From an uncultured Bacteroidota bacterium (GTDB lineage: Bacteria > Bacteroidota > Bacteroidia > B-17B0 > Aurantibacillaceae), in assembly GCA_937873155.1 (NCBI GenBank), contig CALMVZ010000024.1, forward strand, positions 62,001 through 126,000: DNA of 64,000 bases, in the 5' to 3' direction. Made by a program: the position numbers and the translations under genes. Shown here piece by piece: positions 63,205-64,000 of this stretch. Each line of letters begins with the position of its first letter. The first letter of the stretch is position 1. The notes beneath the pieces were generated by a model. It was not told the origin of the DNA, made no database searches, and saw only the letters and a list, made by a program, of their open reading frames with translations.

Positions 63205-63612
63205 ATGGTAACAAGTACTGTAAAATATCCCGGTGAATTAAGAACTGAAGCAGTTCATGTAAAGAGCGGAAATACAATAATCACAGATGCCCCGTCAGAT
63301 AATCATGGCAAAGGTGAGGCTTTCTCGCCAACCGACCTTGTGGCCACGGCCCTGGCCTGTTGTATGATATCTGTAATGGGAATTGTTTCAATGAAAGAAG
63401 GTATTACTACAACCGATGGGGCCACGGCGGAGGTGACTAAAGTAATGTATGCTGATCCCCGAAGGATAGGCGAGATCCATGTTAAATTAATAATGCCCAA
63501 AAAGAACTTTACGGATAAAGAGAAAAAAATGTATGAACACGCAGCTCATACTTGTCCGGTTGCAAAGAGCCTGCACCCCGATCTTAAACAAGTGATAACT
63601 TTCGAGTGGTAA
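63205..63612 (+). CDS. OsmC-family peroxiredoxin-like protein
   Basis: A 135-residue protein of the OsmC/Ohr fold. The first redox Cys is in ALACCMISVMG (C52 or C53) and the second is C117 in HTCPVAKSLHPDL; this is the YhfA-like group rather than Ohr. It reduces organic peroxides with a thiol donor; the group is broad and physiological substrate is uncertain. Promoter at 63173; terminator at 63634; monocistronic. Confidence 0.9.
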   Translation: MVTSTVKYPGELRTEAVHVKSGNTIITDAPSDNHGKGEAFSPTDLVATALACCMISVMGIVSMKEGITTTDGATAEVTKVMYADPRRIGEIHVKLIMPKKNFTDKEKKMYEHAAHTCPVAKSLHPDLKQVITFEW

Positions 63613-63633
63613 TTTGCTATAGGAATAAACACA

Positions 63634-63665
63634 AAAGCCCAGACGGTTTCGTCTGGGCTTTGTTT
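63634..63665 (+). terminator. Rho-independent terminator after the OsmC gene
   Basis: AAAGCCCAGAC and GTCTGGGCTTT form an 11-bp stem with a 6-base loop, followed by T-rich sequence. Confidence 0.9.
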
Positions 63666-63694
63666 TAATATGTATAAGATAGGTTAAGCTGAGC

Positions 63695-63826
63695 TTAAGC
63701 TATTTTAATATGTTGATTTTGAGTATTTACTTTAGAATAAGCAGGGCACTTTTCGTGTGATTTGCAAGAAGAGAAAAGTACAGCTACAAAAGCGAATGCA
63801 GAGATGGTGATGATAACTTTTTTCAT
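63695..63826 (-). CDS. Small lipoprotein (43 residues)
   Basis: MKKVIITISAFAFVAVLFSSC is a full lipoprotein signal with Cys21. The mature part is only 23 residues (CKSHEKCPAYSKVNTQNQHI and three more). The CPAYSK piece resembles those in other tiny Bacteroidota lipoproteins. The ATG at 63826 is preferred over the upstream start at 63892 because it begins the signal and follows an exact -7 element (63848). Function unknown. Confidence 0.7.
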   Translation of the reverse strand: MKKVIITISAFAFVAVLFSSCKSHEKCPAYSKVNTQNQHIKIA

Positions 63827-63847
63827 GAGAGTTGAATGTTTATGTAA

Positions 63848-63855
63848 CAAAGATA
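63848..63855 (-). promoter_or_regulatory. Promoter -7 element of the small lipoprotein gene
   Basis: Minus strand reads TATCTTTG, exact, 21 bases before the ATG at 63826. Confidence 0.55.
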
Positions 63856-63921
63856 TGATATTCTCAAAAAGAACAAAAAAAATATTGTTCACAATGTTAA
63901 AAACCTAGGTAAATTAGCCTA

Positions 63922-64000
63922 ATGAATAGCCCGAAAATAGAAGCAGGTTGGTTACAGGCGCTAAATGAAGAGTTTAGCAAGCCTTACTTCAACAACCTTA
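63922..64000 (+). CDS. ung: Uracil-DNA glycosylase, first 26 codons, cut by window edge
   Basis: Open from the ATG at 63922 to the right edge. The visible part (KIEAGWLQALNEEFSKPYF and on) matches the N-terminal helix of family 1 uracil-DNA glycosylase, W-x-x-x-L-x-x-E-F-x-x-P-Y-F. The catalytic GQDPYH motif would lie beyond the window. It removes uracil from DNA. The call rests on this short segment only. Confidence 0.75.
   Translation, partial: MNSPKIEAGWLQALNEEFSKPYFNNL

Noticed and set aside
1-64000. tRNA or rRNA genes
   Set aside because: No intergenic gap contains a plausible cloverleaf or rRNA segment that I can recognise; nearly all space is coding.

Overview
The window reads as a chromosome segment of a low-GC Bacteroidota bacterium, probably Flavobacteriales or a near relative. 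Evidence: four proteins with type IX secretion (T9SS) type A or type B C-terminal sorting domains, a propeller-type LytS histidine kinase with its LytTR regulator, a PD40/TPR envelope protein, and at least a dozen promoters with the Bacteroidota -7 element TAnnTTTG. I see no rRNA, tRNA, phage, insertion sequence or CRISPR array. Most of the window is ordinary core chromosome. The only clear defence-type gene is a DUF262 (GmrSD-type) protein cut by the left edge.

Layout. 1-2,240: partial DUF262 gene, a THUMP-domain RNA methyltransferase and a 131-bp inverted-repeat element. 2,250-7,709: thioesterase, polyprenyl synthase and rmlA operon, then a secreted protein and an MMPL/RND transporter. 7,827-11,431: heme A synthase, M50 protease, amino-acid permease and a terminator. 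11,452-15,300: membrane protein, ABC ATPase, T9SS type B protein and acyl-CoA reductase, divergent from a two-cluster ferredoxin. 15,337-22,573: 2OG oxygenase, cytochrome c lipoprotein, MATE pump, MsbA-like exporter, rbfA, FtsX-like permease and a secreted protein. 22,639-25,950: dnaA and a 5'-nucleotidase split over two genes.

26,401-30,287: nucleotide-sugar genes (DegT aminotransferase, Ugd, UDP-glucuronate decarboxylase) that give a UDP-glucose to UDP-glucuronate to UDP-xylose route. A four-helix-bundle (S23) gene flanked by inverted repeats sits inside this operon. 30,291-39,637: lipocalin-like protein, acylphosphatase, DUF5698 protein, the LytS/LytR system coupled to a T9SS type B protein, dipeptidyl peptidase IV and a sirtuin. 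39,647-47,424: a tight five-gene envelope operon. 47,566-57,038: PHP-fold T9SS protein, threonine aldolase, O-methyltransferase, an AAA/DUF4143 ATPase with three phased palindromes upstream, zinc ribbon and Nif3 pair, lpxK and purine nucleoside phosphorylase. 57,082-60,264: an ECF sigma operon with a long leader hairpin, a four-repeat membrane protein that is probably the anti-sigma factor, a Spy-like periplasmic protein and an outer-membrane barrel. 60,321-64,000: secreted proteins, lipA, OsmC, a small lipoprotein and the start of ung.

The most unusual signals are not the big genes. They are: (1) three 16-bp perfect or near-perfect palindromes at exact 32-bp spacing, the first lying between the -33 and -7 elements of a DUF4143 ATPase gene; (2) two genes with no usable ATG, GTG or TTG that both appear to start at CTG in an identical TAGATCTG junction; (3) many -7 elements only 3-7 bases from the start codon, suggesting leaderless mRNAs; (4) intergenic elements made of tandem hairpins with three-base loops; (5) the inverted-repeat S23 cassette; (6) the repeat structure of the putative anti-sigma factor.
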